From positions 108,170 to 172,169 of the forward strand of contig CAKONZ010000001.1 of assembly GCA_934098525.1 (NCBI GenBank): DNA of 64,000 nucleotides, read 5' to 3'. A program made the position numbers and the translations under genes. The DNA is from an uncultured Bacilli bacterium (GTDB lineage: Bacteria; Bacillota_I; Bacilli_A; RF39; UBA660). Positions 8,444 through 16,762 of this stretch are shown here, piece after piece (position 1 is the stretch's first letter; the number at the start of each line of letters is the position of its first letter). Below the pieces are notes generated by a model. That model worked only from the letters and a program-made list of their open reading frames with translations. It ran no database searches and was not told where the DNA came from.

Positions 8444-9385
8444 ATGAAGGCTAAATTACAAATTACTTTGGTTTTATCAATATTAATGATTATAGTTTTT
8501 TCTGTGTTTGCTTATATGTATCAAGATAAATTATATATATTTTATAGGGATAATATTTTAAAAAGTAGAAATAATATTGTTTTGAAAAAAAATGATTATT
8601 ATAAAAAAGATAATTACTTGTATGTTGAAAATACTGATAATTTTATAGTTAAGGATAAAAAGGATATTAGAAATGTTTTGTATACTATTATTAATAGTGG
8701 AATTGATAAGTTTACTTTTTATTGTGATGATGATTATTTTACTTGTACTAATGATATTGATGAGATTGCTAATGATCAAAATATTTTATCAAATATTAAT
8801 AATTTTGTTCATCCTTATAATTCTTTTAAAGAAATTAATACAAGTTATGATGAAAGAGGAAATATTACTATTTCTATAAATAAGACTTATTCTTATGATG
8901 ATATTGAAAAATTAAATACAAGGGTTGATGAGATTATTAAAGAAGTTATTACTGATAATTTAGATAATAAGTCTAAAATTAGAAAGATTCATAATTATAT
9001 TATTAATAATAGTAAGTACGCTACTGAAAGTATTGTTAGTAATAATCCTAACCTTTCTGTTTCTAAAGCTAATGGTGCTTTGTTAGAGGGATATGGTAAC
9101 TGTAATAGTTATGCTGATGCTATGGCTATATTTTTGAATAAACTCAATATTAAAAATTATAAGATTGCTAGTGATACTCATGTATGGAATTTAGTATATC
9201 CAGATGATGAATGGTTACATTTAGATTTGACATGGGATGATCCTGTTAATTCTGATGGGTCTGATACTTTAGAAGTTACTTTCTTTTTAATTACTGATAG
9301 TAGATTAAAGGAATTAGCTGTTGATATGCATGATTATGATAGTAATATATATCTTGAACTTAATCCAAATGAAAAGGAAGCTTAG
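8444..9385 (+). CDS. Membrane-anchored transglutaminase-like protein
   Basis: 313 residues. An N-terminal transmembrane anchor (about 5-24) is followed by a poorly conserved outside region and a transglutaminase-like fold. The papain-type triad is visible: Cys220 in GYGNCNSYADA, His246 in DTHVWNLV and Asp261 in WLHLDLTWDDP. Such domains in Gram-positives act as peptidases or crosslinking enzymes on surface proteins or wall; the substrate cannot be read from sequence. Ribosome site GGTGAT, 5 bases from the ATG. It has its own promoter and a terminator shared with the convergent miaA, whose stop it overlaps by 4 bases. Confidence 0.82.
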   Translation: MKAKLQITLVLSILMIIVFSVFAYMYQDKLYIFYRDNILKSRNNIVLKKNDYYKKDNYLYVENTDNFIVKDKKDIRNVLYTIINSGIDKFTFYCDDDYFTCTNDIDEIANDQNILSNINNFVHPYNSFKEINTSYDERGNITISINKTYSYDDIEKLNTRVDEIIKEVITDNLDNKSKIRKIHNYIINNSKYATESIVSNNPNLSVSKANGALLEGYGNCNSYADAMAIFLNKLNIKNYKIASDTHVWNLVYPDDEWLHLDLTWDDPVNSDGSDTLEVTFFLITDSRLKELAVDMHDYDSNIYLELNPNEKEA

Positions 9386-9397
9386 CTTCCTTTTTTA
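9370..9397. terminator. Terminator shared by the convergent transglutaminase-like gene and miaA
   Basis: AAGGAAGC-TTA-GCTTCCTT with a T-run on the plus side and a shorter one on the minus side. Both stop codons lie within the stem. Confidence 0.85.
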
Positions 9398-10104
9398 CTT
9401 GTTATTTCTTCTGTTATATCTTCAAATGATGTTTTGTCTATATCGTACCATTTTATATTATCAAATTGGTTATTAAAGAATGTATATTGTCTTTTGGCAT
9501 ATCTTCTTGATGATTGTTTTATTTTTTCTATAGCTTCTTGTAAGGTACATTTGTTATCAAAATATGAGTAAAGTTCTTTATAACCAATTGCGGTATTTAT
9601 TGCTCTGGTTCTAATGTTTTTATCATATAAGTCTTTTACTTCTTCTAAAAGACCTTCTTGTAACATTTTATCTACTCTTTTATCTATATTATCATATAAA
9701 ATTTTTCTATCTCTTGTTAGCCCTATTAATTTAAAATTATATAATTTATTATTTTTGCTTTCATTAGAGTCGAATGTATAATCATATAGTAAGGATTTCA
9801 AGTATAGACCAGTTCCCCCTACTATTATTATGTTTTTTTTCTTGTTTTCTAGTTCTTTTATTATTTTTCTGCCATCTTGTTGATAATTAAAGGCATTGTA
9901 TTCTTCTTCTACACTTTTTATAGAAAATAAGTGATGTTTGATCCCTTCTTTTTCTTCTTCTTTTATTTTTGCTACCCCAATGTTTAATTCTTTATAAACT
10001 TGCATACTATCACAATTGATAATTTCGGCATTTATTTTTTTGGCTAGCATAACACTTAATTTTGTCTTTCCTACTCCGGTTGGACCAATTATTGCATAAA
10101 TCAT
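9382..10104 (-). CDS. miaA: tRNA dimethylallyltransferase, short form
   Basis: Adds an isopentenyl group to A37 of tRNAs reading UNN codons. The start at 10104 (MIYAIIGPTGVGKTKL) is set by AAGGAGAAGAA; an in-frame ATG further upstream lies inside mutL. Seen: P-loop GPTGVGKT, INCDSMQVYKELNIGVAK, HHLFSI, VGGTGLYLKSLLYDY, and the C-terminal YAKRQYTFF. It is only 240 residues against about 300-315 in most bacteria. The helical insertion that normally follows the GGTGLY segment, with an RALE-type motif, appears to be missing. The catalytic motifs are kept, so it is probably active. mutL lies 10 bases upstream, a common pairing. Confidence 0.92.
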   Translation of the reverse strand: MIYAIIGPTGVGKTKLSVMLAKKINAEIINCDSMQVYKELNIGVAKIKEEEKEGIKHHLFSIKSVEEEYNAFNYQQDGRKIIKELENKKKNIIIVGGTGLYLKSLLYDYTFDSNESKNNKLYNFKLIGLTRDRKILYDNIDKRVDKMLQEGLLEEVKDLYDKNIRTRAINTAIGYKELYSYFDNKCTLQEAIEKIKQSSRRYAKRQYTFFNNQFDNIKWYDIDKTSFEDITEEITSKKGS

Positions 10105-10114
10105 TTTCTTCTCC

Positions 10115-11872
10115 TTACATAACTCTTTTGAACATTTTTTGTAATTCATATTTTGAATATGAAATGATTGTTGGTCTTCCGTGAGGACAAGTAAATGGAT
10201 TGTCTGTTTCTCTTAGTCTTTCAATTAGTTTTCTCATTTCTTCAATTGATATGTGTTCATTGGCTTTAATTGACATTTTGCAAGCTAGAGTTATAGCTAT
10301 TTTTTCGTTAAATTTTTCTTTTGAGAAGTCTTCTTTTTCTACTATAACTTCAATTATTTTTCGTATTGATTCTTGAGTATAGTCTTTTTTTATCCATGTT
10401 GGATGACTTCTTATTAAAATGGTATTACCTCCAAATTCTTCATATTTTATTCCTATTTTTTCTAAAATATTGAAATTTTGTTTTAAAATTAGGTAATCGT
10501 TATTTGATAATTCTATTTTTATTGGTACTAGTAGGTTTATTGTATCTACTATGCCTTTTCCTAATTCTTTTTTATAATATTCATAGTTAATACGTTCATT
10601 TACAGCATGTTGATCCATAATATACATACCATCTTCATTTTCACCAATTATGTATGTTCCATGTACCAAGGCAAGAGGAGAAATCATTTTAAATTTTTCT
10701 TTGGGTTTTACTTCATCTTGGTTATATTCTTCGGTTGATTCTTTTATTGATGTAGAAAAGTCAAAATTAATTTCTTCTAATTTAGGTTTAATTATTTCTT
10801 TATCTTTAAAATCAATATCATTATTTATTGTTGTTACTTCACTAATGTTTGATATTGGTCTTTCTTCGTATTTTGCTTCTGGAATTAATGTAAGTTTTTT
10901 TAAGTCATTTCTCATTGTTGTGTATATTAAGTTATTTAATTCTTCTAATTTTGAAAATTTTATATCCATTTTAGTTGGATGAATATTTACATCTATTATT
11001 GATGGATCTGATGTTATGTTTAAAATGACAATTGGATATCTATTTATTGGAAGAAATGTGTGATATGCTTCTAAAATTGTTTTTATTACATCATTATTTC
11101 TAACATTTCTACCATTTACTAGTAATGTTATATTGTTTCTACTAGAACGGTTTACTTCAGGGTATGATATATATCCGCTTATGGAATAATCATCGTTTTC
11201 AGCTTCTATTTTTACCATCTTTTTTACTACATCTAAACCATAAATACTATTTATTACTTTTAGTAAATTGTTTGAACCATCAGTATTTAATAGAAGTTTT
11301 TCATTGTTTATTAAAATAAATTTTATATTAGGATTAGCTAAAGCCATTTTATTGATATATGAAGTAATGTTTGCTAGTTCTGTGTATAAACTTTTTAGGT
11401 ATTTTAAACGTGCTGGAGTATTATAGAAGATATCTGTTACTTCAATTGTTGTTCCTTTTCTTAAGTCTGATTGTTTTGTTTCTAGAATATTTCCTCCTTC
11501 AATATAAAGATAAGTTCCTTCTTCCTCGTTTGATGTTTTTATAGTCATCTTTGATACTGACGCAATTGATGGTAAAGCTTCTCCTCTGAATCCTAATGTA
11601 TGGATGTTAAATAGATCATCATCTGTATATAATTTACTTGTAGCGTGACGTTCTAATGATTTTATAGCATCTTCTTTGCACATTCCTTTTCCGTTGTCAG
11701 TTACTTTTATTTTTTTTAGTCCTGATTCTTCTAATTCTATTTTTATTTCATTACTATTTGCATCAATAGAATTTTCTACTAATTCTTTTACAACATTCAT
11801 TAGTGTTTCTACTACTTCTCCTGCTGCAATTTTATTAGATAGATTTTCGTTCATTATTTTTACTATTCCCAT
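10115..11872 (-). CDS. mutL: DNA mismatch repair protein MutL
   Basis: ATP-driven endonuclease that acts after MutS finds a mismatch. 585 residues. GHKL ATPase at the N-terminus: NKIAAGEVVETLMNVVKELV, SIDANS, DNGKGM, LGFRGEAL. The C-terminal domain carries the endonuclease motif DQHAVNERINYE (the DQHA-x2-E-x4-E pattern), an ACK motif and CPHGRP, so nicking activity is expected, as in Bacillus. Ribosome site AGGTAA, 4 bases from the ATG. mutS is not in this window. It follows a pseudopilin gene by 6 bases and precedes miaA by 10. Confidence 0.97.
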   Translation of the reverse strand: MGIVKIMNENLSNKIAAGEVVETLMNVVKELVENSIDANSNEIKIELEESGLKKIKVTDNGKGMCKEDAIKSLERHATSKLYTDDDLFNIHTLGFRGEALPSIASVSKMTIKTSNEEEGTYLYIEGGNILETKQSDLRKGTTIEVTDIFYNTPARLKYLKSLYTELANITSYINKMALANPNIKFILINNEKLLLNTDGSNNLLKVINSIYGLDVVKKMVKIEAENDDYSISGYISYPEVNRSSRNNITLLVNGRNVRNNDVIKTILEAYHTFLPINRYPIVILNITSDPSIIDVNIHPTKMDIKFSKLEELNNLIYTTMRNDLKKLTLIPEAKYEERPISNISEVTTINNDIDFKDKEIIKPKLEEINFDFSTSIKESTEEYNQDEVKPKEKFKMISPLALVHGTYIIGENEDGMYIMDQHAVNERINYEYYKKELGKGIVDTINLLVPIKIELSNNDYLILKQNFNILEKIGIKYEEFGGNTILIRSHPTWIKKDYTQESIRKIIEVIVEKEDFSKEKFNEKIAITLACKMSIKANEHISIEEMRKLIERLRETDNPFTCPHGRPTIISYSKYELQKMFKRVM

Positions 11873-11878
11873 AATTAC

Positions 11879-12391
11879 CTACTTACTACATAATGAATTT
11901 TCATTTGAATAATCATCTATTACAACTACACCGTCACAACTTAATTTTATACATGTTGTTTCTTGGCCTGATGGTTCAAATGGCGTTTTACATTTCTTTG
12001 TTGTGCCATCAAGTGCACATATATTATATTTTATATACGCTTTTTGTTTTTCTTCTTCTGTTTCAACTTTTATTTTGTCTTTGTAGTCACCATTTAATAT
12101 AAATGATATATTACCATCTGTTATATTGCATGTTTTTCCACCATATTTTATGGTGCCTTTTCCTAAATCAAAGTTTAATTCTTTAATATCAATATTTTGA
12201 TTTTTTTTGACATTGTTTTTTATTCTATAATTCTCAAATGCTGATTTTATTGTAGAATGTAAAGTGGTTTTTTCTTTTTCATCTACTTGTTTTCTGTATC
12301 TTGATACTCCAATTATTGCCACTGATGATAGTAGTCCTATAATTACGATTGTCGCTAGGACTTCAATTAGAGTAAAACCTTTATTTTTCAT
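11879..12391 (-). CDS. Type IV pilin-like prepilin (pseudopilin)
   Basis: 170 residues. It begins MKNKGFTLIEVLATIVIIGL: a short basic leader, the prepilin peptidase site Gly-Phe with Glu at +5, and a hydrophobic helix of about 20 residues, as in ComGC-type and type IV pilins. The C-terminal half has paired cysteines (about residues 83, 123, 133, 147 and 151, then one near the end) that may form disulfides. No pilus ATPase, platform protein or prepilin peptidase is nearby. It sits 6 bases before mutL and probably shares a transcript with it. Confidence 0.82.
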   Translation of the reverse strand: MKNKGFTLIEVLATIVIIGLLSSVAIIGVSRYRKQVDEKEKTTLHSTIKSAFENYRIKNNVKKNQNIDIKELNFDLGKGTIKYGGKTCNITDGNISFILNGDYKDKIKVETEEEKQKAYIKYNICALDGTTKKCKTPFEPSGQETTCIKLSCDGVVVIDDYSNENSLCSK

Positions 12392-12421
12392 ATAAACACC
12401 TCTATTAAATTATAACAAAAT

Positions 12422-12456
12422 AAAAAAATAAATAAAAGATTTACTTTTATTTATTT
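12422..12456 (-). terminator. Terminator after the M29 aminopeptidase
   Basis: AT-rich 13-bp stem, AAATAAATAAAAG / CTTTTATTTATTT, followed on the minus strand by a T-run. Overlaps the end of the gene. Confidence 0.6.
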
Positions 12457-13550
12457 AGGTTTTTTAGTTCTGGTAAAATGAATTTACCATCTTTTCTTAT
12501 TAAGACATCATCAAAGTATATATTTCCTCCACCATATTCTGGTCTTTGAATTAATACCATATCCCAATGTACTGCTGAATCATTGCCGTTATAACTGTCT
12601 TTATATGCTGCTCCTGGTGTAAAATGTATGCTTCCAATGATTTTTTCGTCAAATAATATGTTGCCCATTGGATTTAGAATTTTAGGATTTAGCCCTAATG
12701 AGAATTCTCCTACATATTTAGCACCTTTATCAGTTGAGAAGATGTCGTTTAATCTTTTTTCATCATCTTTGTTATCACATGTAGCTTCTACTATTTTACC
12801 GTTTTTAAATGTAAGAGTTACACCATAGTAAATATTACCTTGATATGGAGATGGAGTGTTATATTTTATTACCCCGTTAACGCTATTTTTTACTGGAGCA
12901 CAATAGATTTCACCATCTGGTAAATTCATTGTTCCAACACATGGAATAATGTTCATGTCTTTAATAGAAAAGGATATGTCTGTATCAACACCAGTAATTC
13001 TTACTTTGTCTGTTGTTTCCATCAACATTTTTAATGGTTTAATATCTTTTTCCATTTTTTTATAATCATAACACATTACATTATAATAAAATTCCATGTA
13101 TTCGTCATATGTCATTTTATTTTTGTATGCATCTAAATTTGAAGGATAGTCTAGTAAAACCCATTTTCTTTCGTTAACTTTTATATTTTTATATTTTTCT
13201 ATTCTTTTACCAATTAGTTTTCTTGTTTCTGCAGATACTAAGTGATCACTATAATCATTTTCATTGCATCTTATATATATAAAGTTTTGAAAGTTTTCTA
13301 CATCAAATTTATATTGTTTTTCAAGTAGTCTAGCTTTAGTTTCAGTTGTTTTTTCATTTATTAAAGCTTCTAGTTCTTTGTCTGTTATTCTTACTTCTAC
13401 ATTTGCTTTTTTACTTTCTATTTCTTTAATTAATTCTTTTAATAATGATAATGGTTTGTTAGAGTCTACATTTATTAAGACATTTTCTCTTTCTTTTACG
13501 TTTAATGAGTAGTTTATAATTGTAGACGCTAATATTTTATTTTTATTCAT
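12447..13550 (-). CDS. Aminopeptidase, M29 family (AmpS/PepS-like)
   Basis: Metal-dependent cytoplasmic aminopeptidase. 367 residues, slightly under the usual 400-410. Family segments are seen: NLPDGEIYCAPVKNSVNG, VGEFSLGLNPK, IIGSIHFTPGAAY and the C-terminal DSAVHWDMV, which hold the Glu, His and Asp metal ligands. Start ATG at 13550 with AGAGGGTACAT upstream. Single-gene unit with its own terminator. The Tyr-rich gene on the other strand begins 53 bases away. Confidence 0.88.
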   Translation of the reverse strand: MNKNKILASTIINYSLNVKERENVLINVDSNKPLSLLKELIKEIESKKANVEVRITDKELEALINEKTTETKARLLEKQYKFDVENFQNFIYIRCNENDYSDHLVSAETRKLIGKRIEKYKNIKVNERKWVLLDYPSNLDAYKNKMTYDEYMEFYYNVMCYDYKKMEKDIKPLKMLMETTDKVRITGVDTDISFSIKDMNIIPCVGTMNLPDGEIYCAPVKNSVNGVIKYNTPSPYQGNIYYGVTLTFKNGKIVEATCDNKDDEKRLNDIFSTDKGAKYVGEFSLGLNPKILNPMGNILFDEKIIGSIHFTPGAAYKDSYNGNDSAVHWDMVLIQRPEYGGGNIYFDDVLIRKDGKFILPELKNLNK

Positions 13551-13554
13551 ATGT

Positions 13555-13582
13555 ACCCTCTTTCTATAAGAAGCATAAAATA
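13555..13582 (+). promoter_or_regulatory. Sigma-K-like promoter of the Tyr/Pro-rich gene
   Basis: AC at 13555-13556, a 17-base spacer and CATAAAATA (13574-13582), fitting the late mother-cell pattern AC-N16/17-CATAnnnTA. About 20 bases before the start codon. Confidence 0.45.
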
Positions 13583-13603
13583 CTTTAGAGAGGAGTATTA
13601 TTT

Positions 13604-13837
13604 ATGCCTTACATTTATAATATACCATATTATAGTAGGAATTTATACCCAAATAATTATAGAAATTATAATTATTATAATAAGAATAATAGATATGGTT
13701 TTGGAGGATTTGCTGTGCCTTTCGCTTTAGGATTTTTAACTGGTCCTTTAGTTGTTAGACCTAAGTATTATCCTTATCCACCTTACCAACCATATCCTAA
13801 TTACCCTAATTATCCTTATAATTACTACTATAATTAA
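13604..13837 (+). CDS. Small Tyr/Pro/Asn-rich protein, spore-coat-like
   Basis: 77 residues of very biased make-up: Tyr, Asn and Pro dominate, with a central hydrophobic, Gly-containing patch (FGGFAVPFALGFLTGPLVV) and a C-terminal run of YPPY, YPNY and YNYYY repeats. The strong ribosome site GAGAGGAG fixes the ATG. The composition resembles small coat or crust proteins of spore formers, and a sigma-K-like element lies upstream. Coat location is an inference; I do not recognise a named family. Confidence 0.7.
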   Translation: MPYIYNIPYYSRNLYPNNYRNYNYYNKNNRYGFGGFAVPFALGFLTGPLVVRPKYYPYPPYQPYPNYPNYPYNYYYN

Positions 13838-13865
13838 AAAAACACTATATTAGTGTTTTTTATGT
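13836..13865. terminator. Two-way terminator
   Basis: AAAAACACTA-TAT-TAGTGTTTTT, symmetric, between the Tyr-rich gene and the convergent coiled-coil gene. Confidence 0.85.
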
Positions 13866-15092
13866 TTTTTTAAACATTTTAAGTATTTCATTTTTACTTA
13901 ATTTGGTGTCAATATTATTTAGATTTAGTTTTATTTCCATTGTTTTTATAGTAATTTCATTTAATATTTCCATTGTTTCTTTAAAACATGTTGTTAGATT
14001 TTCTTTTATTTCTTTTGTTATAGTTTCTTTATATTCTTCTATTAAGTCATTAAAGCTATCTACTAATGATTGATTATTAGACATGCTTCTTTTTTTTAAT
14101 ATTTTACTTTTATATATTTCAAATGGTTTATCAAAATTAAAGTCTAAGTTAAAAACTTTATATATATTTTCATTATAGCTTTTTAATTTTTCACTAGTTG
14201 TTTTTTCATTATAATTTAATATATTATTCATTCTTTTTATACTTATTTGAGCTTTGTCAAACAAGGTATTGTTGTAACTTAAGAAATATTCTTTTAGTTC
14301 GTTAAATATTAAATTGTTTGCTTTTGATTCTTTTAGTTTTTTAATTTTTAATGATTTTTTATAGAATTCTTCTAGAGTGTTATTGATAAAGTTATAGGTC
14401 TTTTTTAAGTTATTGTTAATACTTGTAGTACTTTTTTCATTAAGAAGATTTTGAGCTGTTTCTATAACTTGTTTTCTATTATTTTCTTTTATTTCTTTGA
14501 TTTCTTTTTTTACTTTGTTAAATAAACTATCATAGTATTTAGTATATAAATTTTTAGCAAATATTTTTTTATTATTTATTAATTTTATGTATTCGTTTAT
14601 TAAATCTTTTTTATTATTGTTTATTATTCTTACAGTTTGATTGTATATAAATGGTTTTGTTTTTAAATTATTTAATAATGTTATTTTATATAGGAATGTA
14701 TCTATGTTTTTTTTATATAATTCTTTAAATGTATCTGTAAAAATATTTATTTCTTCAATTTTTATATTGTATGTTTTATTAATCATTTCATTGGTGTTTT
14801 CTTTAGCTATGGTGTTTTCTAATGAAAAATCTATTACTTCTTTTGTAGATATTAATAATTCTTTTATTTGAGTATTTAAGTTATTATAGGAAGATAAGAA
14901 GATGGATTTTATATTTTTGTTTAGACATTCTTCAATTAAAGTTTTTAAATTCGTTGTTATATTTAGTTCTTGTAGTTCATAATATATTCTTTCTAAAAAA
15001 TCATTTATAATTAAGGATATGCGTTCATTATCTTGACTACAAAGATTTTCTAAATCATTTATTTGATATTTTAGTATTCTATTAGTTTCCAT
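13860..15092 (-). CDS. Hypothetical helical/coiled-coil protein
   Basis: 410 residues from the ATG at 15092 (METNRILKYQINDL), chosen for the AGGAGG 4 bases upstream; a longer frame begins 45 bases earlier without a ribosome site. Rich in Lys, Asn, Glu and Ile, predicted almost wholly alpha-helical with long coiled-coil stretches, no signal peptide and no clear membrane segment. No cysteine clusters or catalytic motifs. I do not recognise the family. Divergent from the sortase gene and may share its regulatory region. Confidence 0.72.
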   Translation of the reverse strand: METNRILKYQINDLENLCSQDNERISLIINDFLERIYYELQELNITTNLKTLIEECLNKNIKSIFLSSYNNLNTQIKELLISTKEVIDFSLENTIAKENTNEMINKTYNIKIEEINIFTDTFKELYKKNIDTFLYKITLLNNLKTKPFIYNQTVRIINNNKKDLINEYIKLINNKKIFAKNLYTKYYDSLFNKVKKEIKEIKENNRKQVIETAQNLLNEKSTTSINNNLKKTYNFINNTLEEFYKKSLKIKKLKESKANNLIFNELKEYFLSYNNTLFDKAQISIKRMNNILNYNEKTTSEKLKSYNENIYKVFNLDFNFDKPFEIYKSKILKKRSMSNNQSLVDSFNDLIEEYKETITKEIKENLTTCFKETMEILNEITIKTMEIKLNLNNIDTKLSKNEILKMFKKT

Positions 15093-15187
15093 ATATCCTC
15101 CTAGTATAAGTATAATTTTTTTGACTTTGTTTTTCAATGTTTAGAATTTTTATTTGCAATATTTACATTTTATTTTACATGATTTTG

Positions 15188-15216
15188 TTTACTTTGTTAT
15201 ATTTTTATTATATACT
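15188..15216 (+). promoter_or_regulatory. Promoter of the class B-type sortase gene
   Basis: TTTACT (15188-15193), 17-base spacer, TATACT (15211-15216), 34 bases before the TTG start. Confidence 0.5.
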
Positions 15217-15236
15217 ATTTTTGAATAATAATAAGG

Positions 15237-15243
15237 AAGGAGG
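15237..15243 (+). promoter_or_regulatory. Ribosome site deciding a TTG start
   Basis: AAGGAGG ends 7 bases before the TTG at 15251. No in-frame ATG nearby has a comparable site, and the longer frame would extend upstream of the promoter. Confidence 0.8.
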
Positions 15244-15250
15244 TTGCATT

Positions 15251-16078
15251 TTGAATAACAATACTACTGATTTTAGGGATCTAGTGGATTTTGTTAATGA
15301 AAGTTCTAATGATAATAAATTTAAGCGTAGGAGAAGAAAAAGAGCTGTTTTGTTTGCTATGAATTTGGTTGCAATCTCCTCTCTTATTCTTGGTGGATAT
15401 GGTATTAAATCTATACTTGATCAGAAAAGAGATTATGAGGAAGCTTTAGAAAAACAAAAGATAAAGAAAATTCCAGTTACTGAGATAGTTTTACATGATG
15501 ATAAAAGAGAAGAAATTGTGTCTAATTATTCATTAGAAGAATATGTTAATAAAAATAGTGATACTGTTGGATGGTTGAAGGTCCCTGGTACTGATATTGA
15601 TATTTCAGTTGTTCAAGCTAAGGATAATGATTATTATTTAACTCATGATTTTGATAAAAAATGGAATAGTATGGGTTGGGTTTTTGCAGATTATAGAGAT
15701 AAGTTTCCAGAGTTAAGTCAGAACACTATATTATATGGACATACATATAGAGATACTATTATGTTTAGTTCGTTAAAAAATGTTTTAAAAGATGAATGGA
15801 TGGATAATCCTGATAATTTTGTTATTACTTTTAATACTGTTAATCATGAATATAAATGGCAAATATTTAGTATTTATACTATTGATGTTACTAGTGATTA
15901 TTTAAGAGTTAATTTTAATAATAGTGAGTTAGTTGATTTTACTGATATGTTAAAAGAACGAAGTGTTAAGGATTTTGGGGTTTTAATATTTCCAAAGGAT
16001 AAGATTCTTACTTTATCTACTTGTTATGGAAGTAGTGCTAGAAGATTAGTTGTTCATGCTAAATTGATTGAAAAGTAA
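15251..16078 (+). CDS. Class B-type sortase
   Basis: Membrane transpeptidase that joins secreted proteins to the cell wall. 275 residues from a TTG start. Basic N-terminus (FKRRRRKRA), one membrane segment (about residues 32-54), a linker, then the sortase beta-barrel: His164 in LYGHTYRD, Cys258 in TLSTCYG and Arg264/265 in SARRLVV form the triad. The long barrel with YGH and TLSTC is typical of class B. The convergent neighbour at 16143-16688 ends in an NTKTG sorting-type tail, so it is a likely substrate. Confidence 0.9.
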   Translation: MNNNTTDFRDLVDFVNESSNDNKFKRRRRKRAVLFAMNLVAISSLILGGYGIKSILDQKRDYEEALEKQKIKKIPVTEIVLHDDKREEIVSNYSLEEYVNKNSDTVGWLKVPGTDIDISVVQAKDNDYYLTHDFDKKWNSMGWVFADYRDKFPELSQNTILYGHTYRDTIMFSSLKNVLKDEWMDNPDNFVITFNTVNHEYKWQIFSIYTIDVTSDYLRVNFNNSELVDFTDMLKERSVKDFGVLIFPKDKILTLSTCYGSSARRLVVHAKLIEK

Positions 16079-16086
16079 TTAATATT

Positions 16087-16114
16087 AAATCTAGTAATTT
16101 TACTAGATTTTTTT
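16087..16114 (+). terminator. Terminator of the sortase gene
   Basis: AAATCTAGTAA-TT-TTACTAGATTT followed by TTTT. Confidence 0.85.
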
Positions 16115-16115
16115 G

Positions 16116-16143
16116 TAAAAAAAAATTAGGTTTCTAACCTAAT
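16116..16143 (-). terminator. Terminator of the NTKTG protein gene
   Basis: Minus strand ATTAGGTT-AGA-AACCTAAT followed by nine Ts. Back to back with the sortase terminator. Confidence 0.9.
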
Positions 16144-16688
16144 TAATTATATTGATTTTTCTTAGTAGTTATTACTACTCCGATTGTTAATAATATAGGT
16201 ACGATTACTAAGGCATAATCTTCGATACCTGTTTTTGTATTGTCTACTGTTTCGCTAGGTGTTTGTGTATCTTGAGTATCAGAGGTATAATAAACTTTGT
16301 AACCATATACTTCATCGTTTCCATCTGTTGCTTTTATTACTACTAATAATTTATCTCCTGTTGTGTATGAAGCATTAAAATTTTTATTAGTGGATTCTTC
16401 AAAGTTTGCTTCTGCTACTAATACATCTACTTTGCCATCTATATCTTCTTTACTAATTAAACTAGAATTGTATGAATCATAAGATGTTAAGAATTCATCA
16501 TTATTATTTAAATTAATTACCGAATAATAAAAACTATAACCATCTAACCCGTTTGTAGTAAATGTATTATCTCCGTTATTTAAATTGTCAGGCAACACAA
16601 TATTTGTATCATATGTATACGCAAATACGTTTGTTACAGTAAATAATGCCATAATAAATACAAATACATAAGACATAACTTTCTTCAT
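16143..16688 (-). CDS. Secreted protein with NTKTG-type sorting tail
   Basis: 181 residues. Signal peptide (MKKVMSYVFVFIMALF..., cleavage near VFA-YT). A beta-rich ectodomain carries YGYKVYYTS, like the Cadherin-like or bacterial-Ig modules of Gram-positive surface proteins. Then a Thr/Pro/Glu linker, the pentapeptide NTKTG, a hydrophobic stretch (YALVIVPILLTIGVVI) and a basic tail TTKKNQYN. This has the layout of a sortase signal of the NPxTG kind, with Thr in place of Pro. The adjacent convergent sortase is the obvious candidate enzyme. Function of the ectodomain is unknown. Confidence 0.78.
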   Translation of the reverse strand: MKKVMSYVFVFIMALFTVTNVFAYTYDTNIVLPDNLNNGDNTFTTNGLDGYSFYYSVINLNNNDEFLTSYDSYNSSLISKEDIDGKVDVLVAEANFEESTNKNFNASYTTGDKLLVVIKATDGNDEVYGYKVYYTSDTQDTQTPSETVDNTKTGIEDYALVIVPILLTIGVVITTKKNQYN

Positions 16689-16762
16689 ATTATCACTCCT
16701 CTATTATTAGAATACAATAATTTAATATTTTTGTAAATTTTATTGTTTAAAAATTGTGTAAA

